64,000 nt of DNA from the NCBI RefSeq assembly GCF_028473745.1, contig NZ_CP101137.1, positions 3,720,001-3,784,000 on the forward strand, in the 5' to 3' direction. Shown piece by piece: positions 33,640 through 42,987 of this stretch. The position numbers were made by a program, and so were the translations under genes. Origin of the DNA: Streptomyces sp. M92. Its GTDB lineage: Bacteria > Actinomycetota > Actinomycetes > Streptomycetales > Streptomycetaceae. The number at the start of each line of letters is the position of its first letter. Positions within the stretch are counted from its first letter, which is position 1. The notes beneath the pieces were generated by a model. The model was not told where the DNA came from. It was given only the letters and a program-made list of their open reading frames with translations, and did no database searches.

Positions 33640-34272
33640 ATGCCTCTCATTCCCGAGGAGCCTCAGATTCACGAGAAGGCCCAGGGTCCCCGCGCCACTC
33701 CGGCCAGCGGCCGCACCGCGCCGACCCCCCGCCCCGTACCCGGCCCCCGCCCCGCGGCTCCGCCGCGCCCCGGCCGTCCCGGTCCCGCGCGACCGGCGCC
33801 GCCGGCGCAACGCGCGTCGCGTGACTCGGCAGCCGCCAAGCCTGGCCCCTCGGGCCCGGCTGCTCCGGCCGCCGCCCCGGCCACCGCGCAGATCCAGCTC
33901 ATCCCGGCTTCTCCCGAGGGCGCGCTCGACGCGGCCGAGGAGGCCGTGGACCTGCTGCTGGACTCCGGCCGCACCCCCGGTGACGTGCTGGTGATCACCA
34001 CTGGCGATCCGCACCCGTGGGCCGCCCACGAACTCTCCTTCGGCGACGCGGCCTACTGGGCGCAGCACGACGCGGGCGACGACGTCTTCTACGCGGACGC
34101 CGCCGTCGCGAGCCGTGCCACGTCCCGGCCGGTGGTCGTGGTGGCGCTCAACGGTGGCCCCGAGGCCTCCGCCGTCACCGCCCTGTCCGCGGCGCACGCC
34201 CGCGCCGGCGCCCTGCTGATCGTCTGCGGTGACCCGGAGCGCATCAACTCGTTGCTGGGCGCTGGGGTCTGA
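33640..34272 (+). CDS. Hypothetical protein with Pro/Ala-rich N-terminus
   Basis: A 210-aa protein. Residues 1-85 are a Pro/Ala/Arg-rich disordered segment. The folded remainder (about 88-210) begins QIQLIPASPEGALDAAEEAVDLLLDSGRTPGDVLVITTGD and ends GALLIVCGDPERINSLLG, a Rossmann-like alternation of strands and helices. The VLVITTGDPHPWAAHE and VVVALNGGPEAS stretches resemble part of the UvrD/helicase C-terminal region, but no enzymatic motif is complete. It is conserved after rnhB in streptomycetes; function unknown. Confidence 0.7.
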   Translation: MPLIPEEPQIHEKAQGPRATPASGRTAPTPRPVPGPRPAAPPRPGRPGPARPAPPAQRASRDSAAAKPGPSGPAAPAAAPATAQIQLIPASPEGALDAAEEAVDLLLDSGRTPGDVLVITTGDPHPWAAHELSFGDAAYWAQHDAGDDVFYADAAVASRATSRPVVVVALNGGPEASAVTALSAAHARAGALLIVCGDPERINSLLGAGV

Positions 34273-34465
34273 GCCTGTTCGGCCGGGGTGGCGGACACCG
34301 ATGCGATGCGGGGCCGCTCGGCCGGCCCCGCATGGTGTGGGCCTCGTCGTCCCCGGTGGCCGCCGTGCTCGTCGCACCCGTGGGTCCGTGGTCAGGCTCC
34401 TCCACGGACCTGACGCGGTACGGGACTTCGTGGCGCGGTGCTCTGGTGCACCGTGCCCGTGGGGC

Positions 34466-35080
34466 TCAGCGGGCCGCTGCGCGACGCAGTACGTCCGAGG
34501 CGACGCCGCCGGTACGCGGTGGCGGGAGCGGTGCCTGAGACGTGGCGAACGGCTCCGGTGCCGAGTCCGCGTTGGGCCGACGGCCGCCACGGCCCTCGCC
34601 GAGGACCTGCCATCCGTCCCGGGTCAGCGTGATGTACGCGCCGCAGCGCAGCCCGTGCAACGTGCACGCGTCCCGCAGGCCCCACATCCACGCACCGTCC
34701 TCCTCCGTCCAACGCGCGTCGCCCTCACGGCAGTAGAGCAGCACGGCGGTGCGCACAGGAGTGCGGCGCCGCAGGTCGTGCGGGATGACGCGGCGCAGCT
34801 GGGCGAGCAGCGCGTTGCGGAACATCCAGCCGTCGGCCGCGGCCCGGTGGCCGGTGAACGAGGCGCTGGCACGCACTCGTTCGTCGGGATCGAGCACGGC
34901 CACGATCGCGGTCGCGGGACCCGGGCGGTGTCGCGTATGGAGTCCGCTGACGACCTCTCGCGGATTGCGCAGCAATGGGATTCCGGCGGCGGCCCACTCC
35001 GCCGGTTCGAGCATACGAGTGGCGGTTGAGGCGGACGACGACAAGGGTGCCGTCGAGGACGGAGCGAATCCGAAGGTCAC
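34466..35080 (-). CDS. Hypothetical protein
   Basis: A 204-aa protein without a recognised domain. The core (about 25-165) is mixed alpha/beta with RMLEPAEWAAAGIPLLRNPR, ATAIVAVLDPDERVRASASF and LRCGAYITLTRDGWQVLGEG. The last 40 residues are disordered. GTG 35080 has GGGAGG just upstream on the minus strand, which decides the start against the longer frame to 35221. By position it is the usual neighbour of recQ here; the protein could be a DNA repair JAB-like domain relative, but I cannot show this. Confidence 0.6.
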   Translation of the reverse strand: MTFGFAPSSTAPLSSSASTATRMLEPAEWAAAGIPLLRNPREVVSGLHTRHRPGPATAIVAVLDPDERVRASASFTGHRAAADGWMFRNALLAQLRRVIPHDLRRRTPVRTAVLLYCREGDARWTEEDGAWMWGLRDACTLHGLRCGAYITLTRDGWQVLGEGRGGRRPNADSAPEPFATSQAPLPPPRTGGVASDVLRRAAAR

Positions 35081-35312
35081 GTTCCTCCCTTCGGCTGCGC
35101 GCCCACACTGCGGGCGGGGTCGGGTTCGGGGAGCGCGCACCGCAGTGAAGCCCTGCCGGATCACGGACGAGCCGTGCGGGGAGCGGACTTCAATTCTTCC
35201 TGTCGAACTGGGATGCGGCAACGAGCAATTGGGACCGACGACCGTTATCGGATGATGCGCGTCCTATATCCCTACCCAGAGCGCGGCCGGGTGACGCACG
35301 GAACGTACCACC

Positions 35313-35332
35313 GGCGGCCGCGCGAGGCCGCC
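35313..35332 (-). terminator. Short hairpin downstream of recQ-like gene
   Basis: GGCGGCC-GCGCGA-GGCCGCC, 7-bp perfect arms, 30 bp beyond the RecQ stop codon. It could end the minus-strand transcript. Confidence 0.45.
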
Positions 35333-35361
35333 GCCCCGCGAAGCGCACTCACGGCCGGGTC

Positions 35362-37536
35362 TCATCCCTGCACGGCCAGGACCAGTGGCAACACCTCCCG
35401 CGCGCCCGCGCGGCGCAGTAGTCGGGCCGCCACCGCGAGGGTCCAGCCGGTCTCAGTACAGTCGTCCACGAGCAGAACCGGGCCGTCAAGACCGTCCAGG
35501 GTGGCGGCGAGCGCCGGCGGCACCGTCAGCGCGCCGTCGAGTACCTTGAGCCGCTGCGCGCTGTTGCTGCGGGACGCCGCGGGCGCCTCGCCCGTGTACT
35601 CGACCGAACCGAGCAACGGCAGCCTCCCGACCTGGGCGATGCGCGCCCCCAGGGAGTGGATCAGCTGAGGCCGGGTCCGCGAGGCGATCGTCACCACACC
35701 CGCCGGCCGGGGCCGTCCGTCGGCGGCGCCCGGAGCCCAGCCGCCCGGCCCCTTGGCCCAGTCGGCCAGTACTGTCACGACGGCCTGGGCGACATCGTCC
35801 GGTACCGGGCCGTCCGGCGCCTGCGCCGAGAGCATGGGCCGCAGCCGGTTGCCCCAGCCGATGTCGGACAGCCGGCCCAGGGCCCGGCCGGTCGAGGCCT
35901 GTTCCCCGGCCGGAATGCGCCCCTTGAGGTCCACCCCGATCGCCGGCAGACCGGTCGGCCACATGCGGCGCGGCTCCACCTCCACGCCCGCCCGGCCCAG
36001 ATCGACCCGCGCGGCGTCGAGGCTGCCGGCGGAGGTGTCCGCGGTGAAGCGCGGCCCCGCGCAGTTGTCGCAGTGACCGCAGGGCTTGGCCCCCTCGTCG
36101 TCCAACTGGCGTTGCAGGAACTCCATCCGGCACTCGCTCGTCGAGGCGTAGTCGCGCATCGCCTGCTGCTCGGCCTTGCGCTGCCGCGCCACCCAGTCGT
36201 ACCGCTCGGAGTCGTACGCCCACGGCTGCCCGGTCGCGATCCAGCCGCCCTTGACCCGCTTCACCGCGCCGTCCACGTCGAGGACCTTGAGCATGGTCTC
36301 CAGGCGGGAGCGGCGCAGCTCCACCAACGGCTCCAGGGCGGGCAGGGAGAGCGGCCGCTCGGCGCCCCCGAGGATGTCGAGGGTGCGGCGCACCAGGTCC
36401 TCCGACGGGAAGGCCAGCGAGGCGAAGTACTCCCAGATCGCCTCGTCCTCCTTGCCCGGCAGGAGGAGCACCTCGGCATGCTTGACACCGCGTCCGGCAC
36501 GGCCGACCTGCTGGTAGTAGGCGATGGGCGAGGAAGGGGAGCCCAGGTGCACCACGAACCCCAGGTCGGGCTTGTCGAAGCCCATGCCCAGCGCCGACGT
36601 GGCGACCAGTGCCTTGACCCGGTTGGCGAGCAGATCGTCCTCGGCCTGCTGCCGGTCCGCGTTCTCGGTCTTGCCGGTGTAGGAGGCGACGGTGTGGCCG
36701 CGGTGCCGGAGGAAGGCGGTGACCTCCTCGGCGGCGGCCACGGTGAGCGTGTAGATGATCCCGGAGCCCGGGAGCCGGTCGAGGTGGTCGGCGAGCCATG
36801 CCATCCGGTGCGCGGCGTCGGAGAGCCGCAGCACGCCGAGGCTGAGGCTCTCCCGGTCCAGTGGTCCGCGCAGCACCAGCGCGTCCGAGGTGCCCCCGGT
36901 GCCGAGCTGCTCCGCCACGTCGGCGGTCACCCGGGCGTTGGCCGTGGCAGTGGTGGCCAGGACCGGTACGCCGGGCGGGAGGTCGGTGAGCATCGTGCGC
37001 AGTCGCCGGTAGTCCGGACGGAAGTCGTGGCCCCAGTCGGAGATGCAGTGGGCCTCGTCCACCACGAGCAGTCCGGTCGCGGCGGAGAGCTTGGGCAGCA
37101 CCTGGTCACGGAAGTCCGGGTTGTTGAGCCGCTCGGGACTCACCAGCAGCACGTCGACCTCACCGGCGGCGATCTCGTCCTGGATCGCGTCCCAGTCCTC
37201 GGTGTTGGAGGAGTTGATCGTCCGGGCGCGAATGCCGGCCCGCGCCGCCGCCTCGACCTGGTTGCGCATCAGCGCGAGCAGCGGGGAGACGATCACGGTG
37301 GGGCCCGCTCCGCGCTCGCGCAGCAGGGCGGTCGCCACGAAATAGACCGCCGACTTGCCCCACCCCGTGCGCTGGACGACCAGGGCCCGGCGCCCCTCGG
37401 CGACCAGTGCCTCGATCGCCCGCCACTGGTCGTCCCGCAGTCGGGCGCTTTCGGACGCGTCCCCGACGAGGCGGGCGAGGACCGCGTCGGCGGCTGTCCG
37501 GAGATCCGCGTTGCTCGTGTGCTCCATGCGTTCCAT
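35362..37536 (-). CDS. RecQ-family helicase fused to a phosphoribosyltransferase-like domain
   Basis: A 724-aa protein. Residues 1-520 form a 3'-5' RecQ helicase: Walker A VVQRTGWGKSAVYF (about 53-66), DEAH in LLVVDEAHCISDWGHD (about 147), motif VI YYQQVGRAGRG, and a zinc site with Cys in SECRMEF and CGHCDNC. Instead of an HRDC domain the C-terminus is a PRTase-like fold, with AGVVTIASRTRPQLIHSLG and the PRPP-loop-like GPVLLVDDCTETGWTL. This fusion is familiar among actinobacterial 'RecQ' proteins. The ATG at 37536 is chosen; a second Met lies three codons on. It is divergent from the interrupted DUF4192 gene. Confidence 0.88.
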   Translation of the reverse strand: MERMEHTSNADLRTAADAVLARLVGDASESARLRDDQWRAIEALVAEGRRALVVQRTGWGKSAVYFVATALLRERGAGPTVIVSPLLALMRNQVEAAARAGIRARTINSSNTEDWDAIQDEIAAGEVDVLLVSPERLNNPDFRDQVLPKLSAATGLLVVDEAHCISDWGHDFRPDYRRLRTMLTDLPPGVPVLATTATANARVTADVAEQLGTGGTSDALVLRGPLDRESLSLGVLRLSDAAHRMAWLADHLDRLPGSGIIYTLTVAAAEEVTAFLRHRGHTVASYTGKTENADRQQAEDDLLANRVKALVATSALGMGFDKPDLGFVVHLGSPSSPIAYYQQVGRAGRGVKHAEVLLLPGKEDEAIWEYFASLAFPSEDLVRRTLDILGGAERPLSLPALEPLVELRRSRLETMLKVLDVDGAVKRVKGGWIATGQPWAYDSERYDWVARQRKAEQQAMRDYASTSECRMEFLQRQLDDEGAKPCGHCDNCAGPRFTADTSAGSLDAARVDLGRAGVEVEPRRMWPTGLPAIGVDLKGRIPAGEQASTGRALGRLSDIGWGNRLRPMLSAQAPDGPVPDDVAQAVVTVLADWAKGPGGWAPGAADGRPRPAGVVTIASRTRPQLIHSLGARIAQVGRLPLLGSVEYTGEAPAASRSNSAQRLKVLDGALTVPPALAATLDGLDGPVLLVDDCTETGWTLAVAARLLRRAGAREVLPLVLAVQG

Positions 37537-37668
37537 ACAACAGGACGGGACTGACAGCCGGACGTACGGGAGGAAGGGGCGCGGTCGCCGAGTGCCCGGT
37601 GACGCGTCCCTGCTCAGAGTTATCCACAGGGCAAAGCGGAACTTCGCGATCCGCGAGATCGTCGGGCC

Positions 37669-38717
37669 ATGACGAACCACAGCGAAACGACCGGACCCTC
37701 CGACAACGGTGACATCGAGGGATTCGAGGACTCCGGCCGGACGGCCCGCTTCCCGGACGACCAATCCCGTGACGAGCCGCAGGTCACCCTCCGCACCCCT
37801 GCCGAACTGGCCGACGCCCTGCCGTACCTGCTCGGATACCGCCCCGAGGACAGCATCGTCCTGGTCGCCCTGCGGGACCGGGACGGACGTGGCCGTTTCG
37901 GTGGCCGGGCCCGGCTCGGCGTTCCCGCGAACCCGGACGACTGGGCCGCCGCGGCCGGACAGCTGGTCCACGGCCTGGTGATCGGAAGCGAACGCCGAGG
38001 GGCACGCCCCGAGCAGATGGTGGCCTACCTCTGTCAGGAACCGGCACCGGGCGAGACGGGCCAGGACGTGATGGAACGACTGCGGCCGCTGGCTCAGCAA
38101 CTGCGCGTCGAGTGCGGCGCCCTGGACGTTCCGGTGGTCGAGGCGCTCTGCGTCTCGGCGGGACGCTTCTGGTCGTACGTCTGCGACGACCGGGCCTGCT
38201 GCCCGGCCGAAGGCACGCCCATGGGGCTGCCAGGCACGTCCGTGCTGGCCGCGGCGGCCACGTACGCCGGAATCCAGGTGCGCGGCACGCTCGGCGAACT
38301 GCGCGCCAGGCTCCTGCCCCGGGAGAACGATGTGGCCCTCGAGCAGGAAGCCGCCCTGGACGCGGCGGCCGTGCCGCTGGTGACGCGGATCCTCGACGAC
38401 GCCGGCCGCACGGAGGTGGCGCAGGAGACGCTGCACCTGGCACAGCGGGTGATGCGACGCCTCGCGGAGGCCCGGCCCGTGTCCGGAACGGCCGCCGAGG
38501 ACCTGCGCGACGACCTGCTGCTCGGACACGACGAGGCGGCGACGATGATCCTCGGCCTCCAGGACCGTACGACCCGTGATCGCGCCGCGGAATGGATGGA
38601 GGGGGACGAGGCGGCACCCGCGCTGCGCCTCTGGCGGGCCCTGGCCCGTCGCTGCGTCGGGTCGTACGGCGAGCACGCGGCCGCACCGCTCACCCTCGCC
38701 GGATGGGTCGCCTGGTC
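37669..38717 (+). pseudogene. DUF4192 gene, 5' fragment interrupted by the mobile element
   Basis: Encodes the first 349 codons of a DUF4192 protein (VTLRTPAELADALPYLLGYR, PEDSIVLVALRDRDGRGRF and onward to LTLAGWVAW). At codon 350 (TCT, 38716-38718) the family sequence stops. The frame then runs into the element and ends at 38814 after about 32 unrelated residues. The remaining 3' half is found in the same frame from 51167, beginning STGDELEAREALAMALG. Joined, the gene would encode about 520 aa. The truncated protein could still be made, because promoter and start are intact, but it lacks the conserved C-terminal part. DUF4192 function is unknown. Confidence 0.92.
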
Positions 38718-38745
38718 TGTTAACTGCACTATCTGGTTGATCTGC
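38718..38745 (+). repeat. Left terminal inverted repeat of the element
   Basis: CTGCACTATCTGGTTG at 38725-38740 pairs with the right-end repeat. In a circular form joined at GGTC, the two arms would flank a core of about 14 bp, as at tyrosine recombinase crossover sites. Confidence 0.7.
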
Positions 38746-38759
38746 TCGCGTCGAGGGCC

Positions 38760-39995
38760 GTGTGTGGTGAGCATGTGGGGATGCATGAGACTCCTTCGCT
38801 TCATGGCGATCTGATCGACGGACGGGTACGGATGCCCCGGGTGGGGGCGGTAGTGGCGGGTACGATGCCATCGCTGCCGTGGTTCGTGGTCGATGCCGCC
38901 GGCCGGGAGGTCGAGCCGGTCAGCCGGTACCTGCGGGACCGGATGCTGGGCGACGCCAGCCCCGAGACCTGCCGGAGCTACGCGTACGACCTGCTGCGCT
39001 GGTTCCGAGTCCTGTGGGCCCTGGACGTCGGGTGGGAACAGGTCACCGAGGCGGAAGCCGTCGCCCTGGTGGGCTGGCTCCGCCACGCCCGCAACCCGCA
39101 GCGGCAGCGCCGGCGCCCCGGCAGTCCCCAGCCCGGAACGGTGAACCCGAAGACCGGAAAGCCCAGGCTGCGGGCCGGATATGCACCGGCGACCATCGCC
39201 CACAACCTGACCGTGGTCCACGGCTTCTACGCCTTCCACATGCACTTCGGCCGCGGACCGGTGCTCAACCCCGTCCCGGAGAACCACGCTCGCCGTGCCG
39301 CGCTGTCCCACCGGTCGCCCCTGGAAACCCGGGCCGAGCACCGGCGGGGCCGATTGCGGCCGAAGCTGACCGCCCGGCAGCCGCGCGCCATGTCCGACCC
39401 GCAGTGGAACGAGCTGTTCGCGCAAATGGGATGCACCCGGGACCGGGCTCTGCTGGCCTGTTACGTCTCCTCCGGCGCCCGCGCCTCGGAACTGCTGGGC
39501 GTCGAACTCGGCGACGTCGACTGGACCAAGGGCCAGCTCTGGGTGATCACCAAAGGCACCCGGGCCCGGCAGCCCGTCCCGGCCTCCCCGGAGGCCCTGG
39601 CCCACCTCGCCGCCTACCTGGACGAGGCGGGACTGCCAGCGGACGGAGCCCTCATCTGGCGGACCCGGCGAGGTAAACCCCGGCCGCTGACCTACTGGGC
39701 GGCCCGACGGATCATCCAGCGGGCCGTCGAGAAGCTCGACTCGAACTGGACCCTGCACGACCTGCGGCACACGGCCGCCACCCGCATGGCCCGGGACCCG
39801 AAACTCACGCTCGTGGAAGTACAGACGATCTTGCGACACGCCCATATCAGCACCACCGAGCTTTACACGGTTGTCGGCCTGGACGACCTGGTCGACAAGC
39901 TTGCCGCCCACTACTCCCGGCCCGTTCAGCCGACGTCATGGCCGACCCAGTACGCTGCGGACGACATCGAGGCGGTGTTCGGTGGCGGGCAGTAA
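38760..39995 (+). CDS. Tyrosine recombinase A (TnpA-like)
   Basis: A 411-aa phage-integrase-family recombinase, probably the main integrase of the element. The N-terminal SAM-like DNA-binding domain spans about 45-150 (VSRYLRDRMLGDASPETCRS, LLRWFRVLWALDVGWEQV). The catalytic residues are Arg in SSGARASELLGVEL, HxxR in LHDLRHTAATRMA, His in ILRHAHISTTEL and the nucleophile Tyr in TTELYTVVG. The start is GTG 38760 or ATG 38781; neither has a strong ribosome site. Only about 45 bp separate it from the left junction, so it is likely transcribed from the host DUF4192 promoter. Its end overlaps the next recombinase gene by 14 nt. Confidence 0.9.
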   Translation: MCGEHVGMHETPSLHGDLIDGRVRMPRVGAVVAGTMPSLPWFVVDAAGREVEPVSRYLRDRMLGDASPETCRSYAYDLLRWFRVLWALDVGWEQVTEAEAVALVGWLRHARNPQRQRRRPGSPQPGTVNPKTGKPRLRAGYAPATIAHNLTVVHGFYAFHMHFGRGPVLNPVPENHARRAALSHRSPLETRAEHRRGRLRPKLTARQPRAMSDPQWNELFAQMGCTRDRALLACYVSSGARASELLGVELGDVDWTKGQLWVITKGTRARQPVPASPEALAHLAAYLDEAGLPADGALIWRTRRGKPRPLTYWAARRIIQRAVEKLDSNWTLHDLRHTAATRMARDPKLTLVEVQTILRHAHISTTELYTVVGLDDLVDKLAAHYSRPVQPTSWPTQYAADDIEAVFGGGQ

Positions 39996-42447
39996 GGTCG
40001 GCAACAGCCTGCGGTTGAAGGGCCCGACAACGAACAGGGTCCGCCGCCACGAACTCGACAGCTCCGTCTCGGCTGGCAACTTTGCGCCGACCGCGATCAC
40101 CCCCGCGCCGCCTCCGCCCCCGGCCCAGCCGCCCCGCTCTCTCGGCGACTTCAGCACTGTACCGGCCACGGAGATCGTCGCGGTCGCTGCCGAGCACTTC
40201 ACGCAGGGCGGGCAGGAGAAGGAGCGGTGGAGGCAGCGCAATGCCATGCGGGACTTCCTTGCACACCTCGCCACGTTCTCCGGGGCAACCTGGCAGGAGC
40301 GATGGGAGGCGTCCGGACACGATGGGGGACGGCCGGTCGGAGACGTTGCCGGCGACGACAAGCAGCTGCGTAACCGGCTGAACCGCGCTGCCGGTTACGC
40401 CTTCGCCATGCGGCTGGTCCGGCCCACCCTGCTGGGGTTCCGCTGCAACCGCTTCTTCCACTACGCGCCCTGGTTCCGCGGCGTCGCGAAGGACCCGTGG
40501 CTGGAGGAGTTCTGCGCGCGAGCCGACCAGCTGCCGATGGCACAGGCCCGCCGCAGCAAGGCGAAGTTCGACGTCTGCTGCGCGCTGACCGTCTTCGGCA
40601 TCGACCTGAAGGACCTGACGCCCGAGGCCCTGATGCACTACGCCGTCGAGTCCCGGGCCCATGGCCTGGCCGGTGAGAACTCGGAATCGGGCACCTACGC
40701 CGGAACTCTGGCCTGGCCGATCCTGCACGACATGGGACAGTTCCCCGCCTCCACACCCCGCAGCTTCCGGGCGGCCGTGACCCGCGGGCAGATCTCCGTC
40801 GAGGAGGCCGTCGACCGTCACCAGCTGCGCAACCGGGAAGTCCGGGACGTCCTGGTCGAGTACATCCGCCGACGCTCCGCCGGACTGGACTACTCCACGC
40901 TGCGCGGGCTGACCAACCTGCTGGTCAGGGTGTTCTGGAAGCAGATCGAGGAGATCAACCCGGACCAGAAGGACCTGCGGCTGTCGGAAGAGACCTTCAC
41001 CAGCTGGAAGGAATGGCTGCTGGTTCTGCCCAACGGCAAGCCCCGGCTGGACGTCGACGGGCCGCTGATGGCCGTCCGCGCCCTTTACCTGGATCTTCAG
41101 ACCTGGGCCGTCGCCGAGCCAGAACGCTGGTCGAAGTGGTCCGCCCCCTGTCCGGTCCGAGACGCTGACCTGCGTTGGTTCCACCTGCGGCGCCGTCGGC
41201 TGCAAGAGCGCATGGCCAACCGCACCCGCGACCGGCAGCCGCTCCTGCCGGTGCTGTCCCAGTACGTCAACGACACCTGGCACCGACTGCGGACCATGCT
41301 TGAAGCCGCCCGGCAGGTCGAGAACGGCGAAGAGTTCACCGTCGACGGGACCACCTGGCTGCGGGTCTCGACCAAGGACCAGCGGCACAACCGCCCGCCG
41401 ATCCGGGCCGTGAACCGCACCACCGGCGAACTCGTCCACCTGTCCCGGGACGAGAACAATGCCTTCTGGCAGTGGGCCGTCGTCGAGACCCTGCGGCTGG
41501 CCGGCCTGCGGGCCGAGGAACTGACCGAGCTGACGCATCTCAGCGTCCGGCAATACCAGCGATCCAGCGGCGAAGTCGTGGCCCTGCTGGTCATCTCCCC
41601 GTCCAAGAGTGACCGGGAACGGGTCATTCCCATGTCGGCCGAGCTGTTCCACGTGATCGCGCAGATCATCCGGCGTCACCGTGACCATCACGGCACTGTT
41701 CCGGTCTGCGCCCGCTACGACCTGCACGAAAAGGTCTGGAGTGAGGAGCTGCCCTACCTGTTTCAAACGTTCCACGGCGGCATCCAGCGAGGCATGTCCA
41801 CCACAACCATCTGGCGCATGATCAAACGGGCCTGCGACACACTCGCGGTCACGCACCCGCAGTTCAAGGGGGTGAAGTTCGCGCCCCACGACTTCCGCAG
41901 GCTGTTCGCCACAGAGCTGGTGAACAACGGTCTACCCATCCACATTGGGGCCGCCCTGCTCGGACACCTCGACATTCGGACGACCCGCGGTTACGTCGCT
42001 GTGTTCGACGAGGACGTGATCAGTCAGTACCAGCAGTTCCTCGCCCGGCGTCGGGCCGAGCGGCCCAAGGACGAATACCGCGAGCCCAGTGCCGACGAGT
42101 GGAGCGACTTCCAACAGCATTTCGACAAGCGTCGGGTCGAGCTGGGGTCCTGCGGCCGGCCTTACGGAACGTCCTGCGCGCACGAACATGCCTGCATTCG
42201 CTGCCCGATGCTAAGCATCAATCCCAAAATGCTGTTCCGGCTGGATGAGCTGGAGCAGGATCTGGTCCAGCGTCGCAACCGGGCAGTCACGGAGGGCTGG
42301 CAGGGCGAGATTGAGGGCATCGACCTGACTCTCACATTTCTGCGTGGAAAGCGGACGCAAGCCCAGCGCTTCCAGCGTAGCGAAACCGTTTACCTGGGGC
42401 TTCCTATTCAGAGGTCCTCAACAGGTGATCGGGCACGCGGATATTAG
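39982..42447 (+). CDS. Large tyrosine recombinase B (TnpB-like) with Cys/His tail
   Basis: An 821-aa site-specific recombinase. The first ~480 residues are a long N-terminal region without clear homology by eye. The catalytic domain has Arg in LRLAGLRAEELTEL, HxxR in FAPHDFRRLFATE, His in ALLGHLDIRTTRGYV and Tyr at RGYVAVF. A zinc-like cluster follows: SCGRPYGTSCAHEHACIRCP. This architecture (long N-terminus, catalytic core, Cys/His tail) fits Tn554 TnpB-type proteins. GTG 39982 has GAGG nine bases upstream and overlaps the end of recombinase A, so the two are translationally coupled. The expected third small gene (TnpC-like) is not found downstream. Confidence 0.87.
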   Translation: MAGSKVGNSLRLKGPTTNRVRRHELDSSVSAGNFAPTAITPAPPPPPAQPPRSLGDFSTVPATEIVAVAAEHFTQGGQEKERWRQRNAMRDFLAHLATFSGATWQERWEASGHDGGRPVGDVAGDDKQLRNRLNRAAGYAFAMRLVRPTLLGFRCNRFFHYAPWFRGVAKDPWLEEFCARADQLPMAQARRSKAKFDVCCALTVFGIDLKDLTPEALMHYAVESRAHGLAGENSESGTYAGTLAWPILHDMGQFPASTPRSFRAAVTRGQISVEEAVDRHQLRNREVRDVLVEYIRRRSAGLDYSTLRGLTNLLVRVFWKQIEEINPDQKDLRLSEETFTSWKEWLLVLPNGKPRLDVDGPLMAVRALYLDLQTWAVAEPERWSKWSAPCPVRDADLRWFHLRRRRLQERMANRTRDRQPLLPVLSQYVNDTWHRLRTMLEAARQVENGEEFTVDGTTWLRVSTKDQRHNRPPIRAVNRTTGELVHLSRDENNAFWQWAVVETLRLAGLRAEELTELTHLSVRQYQRSSGEVVALLVISPSKSDRERVIPMSAELFHVIAQIIRRHRDHHGTVPVCARYDLHEKVWSEELPYLFQTFHGGIQRGMSTTTIWRMIKRACDTLAVTHPQFKGVKFAPHDFRRLFATELVNNGLPIHIGAALLGHLDIRTTRGYVAVFDEDVISQYQQFLARRRAERPKDEYREPSADEWSDFQQHFDKRRVELGSCGRPYGTSCAHEHACIRCPMLSINPKMLFRLDELEQDLVQRRNRAVTEGWQGEIEGIDLTLTFLRGKRTQAQRFQRSETVYLGLPIQRSSTGDRARGY

Positions 42448-42532
42448 AGGGGTGGTGTGGTGCAGATATGGCCCGTCAGAGACGTGCCTTTCGTGAGGGG
42501 AATTAATCGCCCCGCGGAGAAACCTTGAACTG

Positions 42533-42847
42533 TCAGTGGGGCTGGGCAACCTCAAGCTCTGAGATGAATGTCAGTGTGGCTGCCTTGAGAACTGCATTGG
42601 CCCGGCGCAGGTCCCGGACTTCAACTTCCAGCTGGCGCAGCCGATCGTCAGCCGGAACTTCAACCGTAGGTTCACGACGGGCCTCGGCCTTCTTAACCCA
42701 ATGCCGCAGTACCTCAGGGTGGATCTTCATGAGGTCACCGACGGTACCTACTACGCCAACACGGTCCGGGTCCTGTGTACGGATGTCGAGCACCATACGA
42801 ACGGCGCGCTCCATGACCTCGGCCGGGTACCTGCGCTGAGCGGGCAT
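42533..42847 (-). pseudogene. IS3-family OrfA, orphan relic
   Basis: A 104-aa HTH_Tnp_1 protein, starting MPAQRRYPAEVMERAVRMVL, with IHPEVLRHWVKKAEARRE and the leucine-zipper-like LRQLEVEVRDLRRANAVLKAA. These are the hallmarks of OrfA of IS3 elements in Streptomyces. The OrfB integrase that should follow on the minus strand is absent: 85 bp beyond lies the end of the recombinase B gene. No IS inverted repeats were recognised. It is therefore a remnant, and its transposase function is lost unless supplied from elsewhere. Confidence 0.8.
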
Positions 42848-42987
42848 GTCACTACCTCCAAGCTGTTCGGCGCGGCCAGACAACGGTCACGGACCACGGC
42901 CTACTTAGCTGTCACCATGCGGCACGGCAAGAATTATGCACAACTGTTCATGGTGGTCAAAGAGGCGCGAGTGATCAAGTCGGTGCC

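Noticed and set aside
38718-38814. Read-through tail of the DUF4192 5' fragment
   Set aside because: The 32 residues after codon 349 come from element DNA and overlap the recombinase start; not a native C-terminus.
38600-38900. tRNA gene as integration target
   Set aside because: No cloverleaf or tRNA 3' end was seen at either junction; the target is codon 350 of a protein gene.
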